Of a stretch of 64,000 nt of DNA, positions 61,941-64,000 are shown one piece after another. The stretch comes from Sphingomonadaceae bacterium 3R27E2-A (GTDB lineage: Bacteria; Pseudomonadota; Alphaproteobacteria; Sphingomonadales; Sphingomonadaceae): assembly GCA_005503165.1 (NCBI GenBank), contig SCNT01000015.1:33811-97810 (forward strand), given 5' to 3'. A model generated the notes under the pieces. That model did not search any database, had not been told where the DNA came from, and saw only the letters and a list, made by a program, of their open reading frames with translations. The translations under genes and the position numbers were made by a program. How positions within the stretch are numbered: the first letter of the stretch is position 1; each line of letters starts with the position of its first letter.

Positions 61941-63977
61941 ATGTTCCCATTTCGCCGTCCCGTGACCATGCCGCCCGCGACCGAAGCACCGGGCCTTGCG
62001 CCGATCCCCGACCCCGGCGCCGCGCCCCCGGCCGTACCCGAGTCGCCGCGCGGCCGCCGCTGGCGGCGCATCCGGCGTGCCCTCGCGATCGCTTTGCTGC
62101 TGTTCCTGCTGCTCGTCGGCTGGCTCGCGGTCACCGCGCCGCTGTCGAAGTCGCTCGAACCGATCGCGCCGCCGCAAATCACCCTGCTCGCGTCCGACGG
62201 CACACCGATCGCGCGCATGGGGGCGATCGTCGACGAGCCCGTGAAGGCGGCCCAGCTTCCCGACCATGTGAAGCAGGCCTTCCTCGCGATCGAGGACCGG
62301 CGCTTCTACAGCCATTGGGGGGTCGACCCGCGCAGCATCGCGCGCGCCGTCTGGGCCAATGTCACCGGCGGCCGCACGCAGGGCGGCAGCACGATCACCC
62401 AGCAGCTCGCCAAATTCACCTTCCTCTCGCCCAAGAAGACGCTGGGCCGCAAGGCGCGCGAGGCGCTGATCGCCTTCTGGCTCGAGGCATGGCTTTCGAA
62501 GGACGAGATCCTCGAACGCTATCTCTCGAACGCCTATTTCGGCGACAACACCTATGGGCTGCGCGCGGCGTCGATGCATTATTTCTACCGCCAGCCCGAA
62601 AAGCTCACCAAGGCGCAGGCGGCGATGCTCGCGGGGCTGGTGCAGGCGCCCTCGCGCCTTGCGCCCACCAGGAACCCCAAGCTCGCCGAGGCGCGGATGC
62701 GGCTGGTGCTCGGCGCGATGGCCGACGTCGGTTACCTGACCGCGGCCGAGGCGAAGGCGATGCGCACCCCGCGGATCGACGTGCGCACCCGCAACAGCTT
62801 GCCGACGGGCACCTATTTCGCCGACTGGGCGCTGCCCGAGGCGCGCAAGCAGAGCGACGTGGGCTATTCGCGCCAGACGATCACCACGACGCTCGATTCG
62901 CGGTTGCAGGCGGCGGCGCGGCGCGCGGTGGGCGGCGCGGCGCTCGGCAAGGCGCAGGTCGCGCTCGTCGCGATGCGCCCCAATGGCGAAGTCGTCGCGA
63001 TGGTCGGCGGGCGGGACTATGCCCAATCGCCCTTCAACCGCGTGACGCAGGCGCGGCGCCAGCCGGGATCGACCTTCAAGCTGTTCGTCTATCTCGCCGC
63101 GCTCGAAGCGGGGTGGGCTCCCGACGACACGATCGACAACCGCCCGATCGAGACGGGCAGCTATCGGCCCAAGAATGCCGGCGGCGCCTATTCTGACACG
63201 ATCACTCTCGAGGACGCCTTCGCCTCGTCGAGCAATGTCGCCGCGGTGCGCCTCTTCAACGAAGTGGGCAGCGAAAAGGTCATCGCGCTCGCCCGCGCGC
63301 TCGGCGTCACCGCGCCGCTCGCCGAGGGCGACCCCAGCCTCGCGCTCGGCACGTCGAGCATGACGTTGATGGAACTCACCGCGGCCTATGCCGGGGTCGC
63401 TGGCAACCGCTTCCCGGTCGAACCGCACGCCTTCAAGACCGAGGAGCCGGGCTGGTTCGAGAGCCTGTTCTCGGGTCCCGACAGCTTCTCGTCGAGCGAC
63501 CATGAGGCGATCGAGCAATTGCTGCGCGCCGCGGTCAACCGCGGCACCGGCCGCAACGCCCGCCTGCCGACCGCCAATTTCGGCAAGACCGGGACCAGCC
63601 AGGACAGCCGCGATGCGCTGTTCGTCGGCTATGCCAACGGCCTTGTCGTCGGCGTGTGGGTCGGGAACGACGACAATACCCCGCTCGCGGGCGTGACCGG
63701 GGGCAGCATCCCCGCGCGCATCTGGCGCGACTTCATGGTGCAGGCATCGGGCAAGGGCCAGCGCGCGCCGCCGGTGAAGAGCCGTCCGACCGACCCCGTC
63801 CAGCCCCTCGACGTCCCCGACATCGGCGCGATCCCCGTGGGCGAGGCGACGCAGGTCGGCGTGCAGGACGGCAATGCGGTGATCACGACCGAGATCGGCG
63901 GCACGCGCATCGACCTGAAGCTCCCGATCCCCAAATCCGAAGCCCCGCCGCCCGAGCCCCAGCCACCGCCGCCCTAA
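61941..63977 (+). CDS. mrcA: Class A penicillin-binding protein (PBP1A-like, transglycosylase/transpeptidase)
   Basis: A 678-residue bifunctional peptidoglycan synthase. A Pro-rich cytosolic N-terminus precedes one membrane span (about residues 47-66). The glycosyltransferase domain has catalytic Glu118 in EDRRFYSHWG and GGSTITQQLAK. The transpeptidase domain has Ser377 in GSTFK (S-x-x-K), SSSN and KTGTS (Lys549). It is shorter than E. coli PBP1A and has a Pro-rich C-terminal tail (APPPEPQPPPP). ATG 61941 is chosen, preceded by a weak GAAG. The family is certain; the exact paralogue (mrcA or a PBP1C type) is less so. Confidence 0.88.
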   Translation: MFPFRRPVTMPPATEAPGLAPIPDPGAAPPAVPESPRGRRWRRIRRALAIALLLFLLLVGWLAVTAPLSKSLEPIAPPQITLLASDGTPIARMGAIVDEPVKAAQLPDHVKQAFLAIEDRRFYSHWGVDPRSIARAVWANVTGGRTQGGSTITQQLAKFTFLSPKKTLGRKAREALIAFWLEAWLSKDEILERYLSNAYFGDNTYGLRAASMHYFYRQPEKLTKAQAAMLAGLVQAPSRLAPTRNPKLAEARMRLVLGAMADVGYLTAAEAKAMRTPRIDVRTRNSLPTGTYFADWALPEARKQSDVGYSRQTITTTLDSRLQAAARRAVGGAALGKAQVALVAMRPNGEVVAMVGGRDYAQSPFNRVTQARRQPGSTFKLFVYLAALEAGWAPDDTIDNRPIETGSYRPKNAGGAYSDTITLEDAFASSSNVAAVRLFNEVGSEKVIALARALGVTAPLAEGDPSLALGTSSMTLMELTAAYAGVAGNRFPVEPHAFKTEEPGWFESLFSGPDSFSSSDHEAIEQLLRAAVNRGTGRNARLPTANFGKTGTSQDSRDALFVGYANGLVVGVWVGNDDNTPLAGVTGGSIPARIWRDFMVQASGKGQRAPPVKSRPTDPVQPLDVPDIGAIPVGEATQVGVQDGNAVITTEIGGTRIDLKLPIPKSEAPPPEPQPPPP

Positions 63978-64000
63978 AAGCGCGCCCGCCGGCCTAGCCC

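Overview
The window comes from a high-GC alphaproteobacterium, most likely a sphingomonad close to Sphingopyxis or Sphingomonas. The evidence is: a circularly permuted (two-piece) tmRNA whose tag reads ANDNEALALAA; an alphaproteobacterial LexA box (GTTC-N7-GTTC); the neighbourhood yqeY / dnaG / rpoD next to carA / carB / greA; and several families of intergenic palindromes of the kind common in sphingomonads. This placement comes from reading the sequence. No database search was possible.

Positions 1-11006 are the end of a siphovirus-like prophage, all on the + strand. They hold the distal end of a tail-chaperone-like gene pair, the tape measure protein, four tail-tip or host-specificity genes, a tail fibre with an SGNH-hydrolase fold, a further receptor-end protein, small membrane proteins and a complete lysis cassette (muramidase, holin-like protein, overlapping i-spanin and o-spanin). 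No integrase or head genes are visible, so the prophage continues to the left. Positions 11007-12423 hold five small minus-strand genes with a perfect LexA box between the first and second. tRNA-Arg(CCT) and tRNA-Asn(GTT) then mark the return to ordinary chromosome.

Positions 12900-28900 are housekeeping: nadK, moaA, an EAL phosphodiesterase, mfd, sdhE, recG, a PilZ protein, tyrS, a DOMON-like protein, a NamZ-type muramidase, an exported M24 peptidase, a DUF817 protein and an Amj-type lipid II flippase. Positions 29000-36650 hold a MoxR ATPase / CoxE-type VWA pair split by a soluble chemoreceptor, then a hypothetical gene, a PspC protein, and a formyltransferase / polysaccharide deacetylase pair. 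Positions 36900-41870 are the macromolecular-synthesis cluster (yqeY, a GIY-YIG nuclease, dnaG, rpoD). Positions 42000-48740 carry carA, two orphan genes, carB, greA and a rhomboid protease. Positions 48950-52150 are a LemA / three-TPM-protein / NUDIX operon, followed by mscL and ssrA. Positions 53140-61650 hold a giant DUF2339 membrane protein and a btuB-btuF-btuC-btuD cobalamin-uptake operon behind a cobalamin riboswitch. A class A penicillin-binding protein (mrcA-like) closes the window.

The least expected feature is the repeats. Two long palindrome families occur, one with five copies and one with three, plus several single palindromes. They lie between genes, flank inserted genes, and in two places supply coding sequence: an internal stretch of Mfd and the C-terminus of a small GIY-YIG nuclease. 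That nuclease gene lies between two direct copies of one family and its stop codon overlaps the dnaG start. I propose as a hypothesis that this GIY-YIG nuclease and its repeats form a mobile unit.
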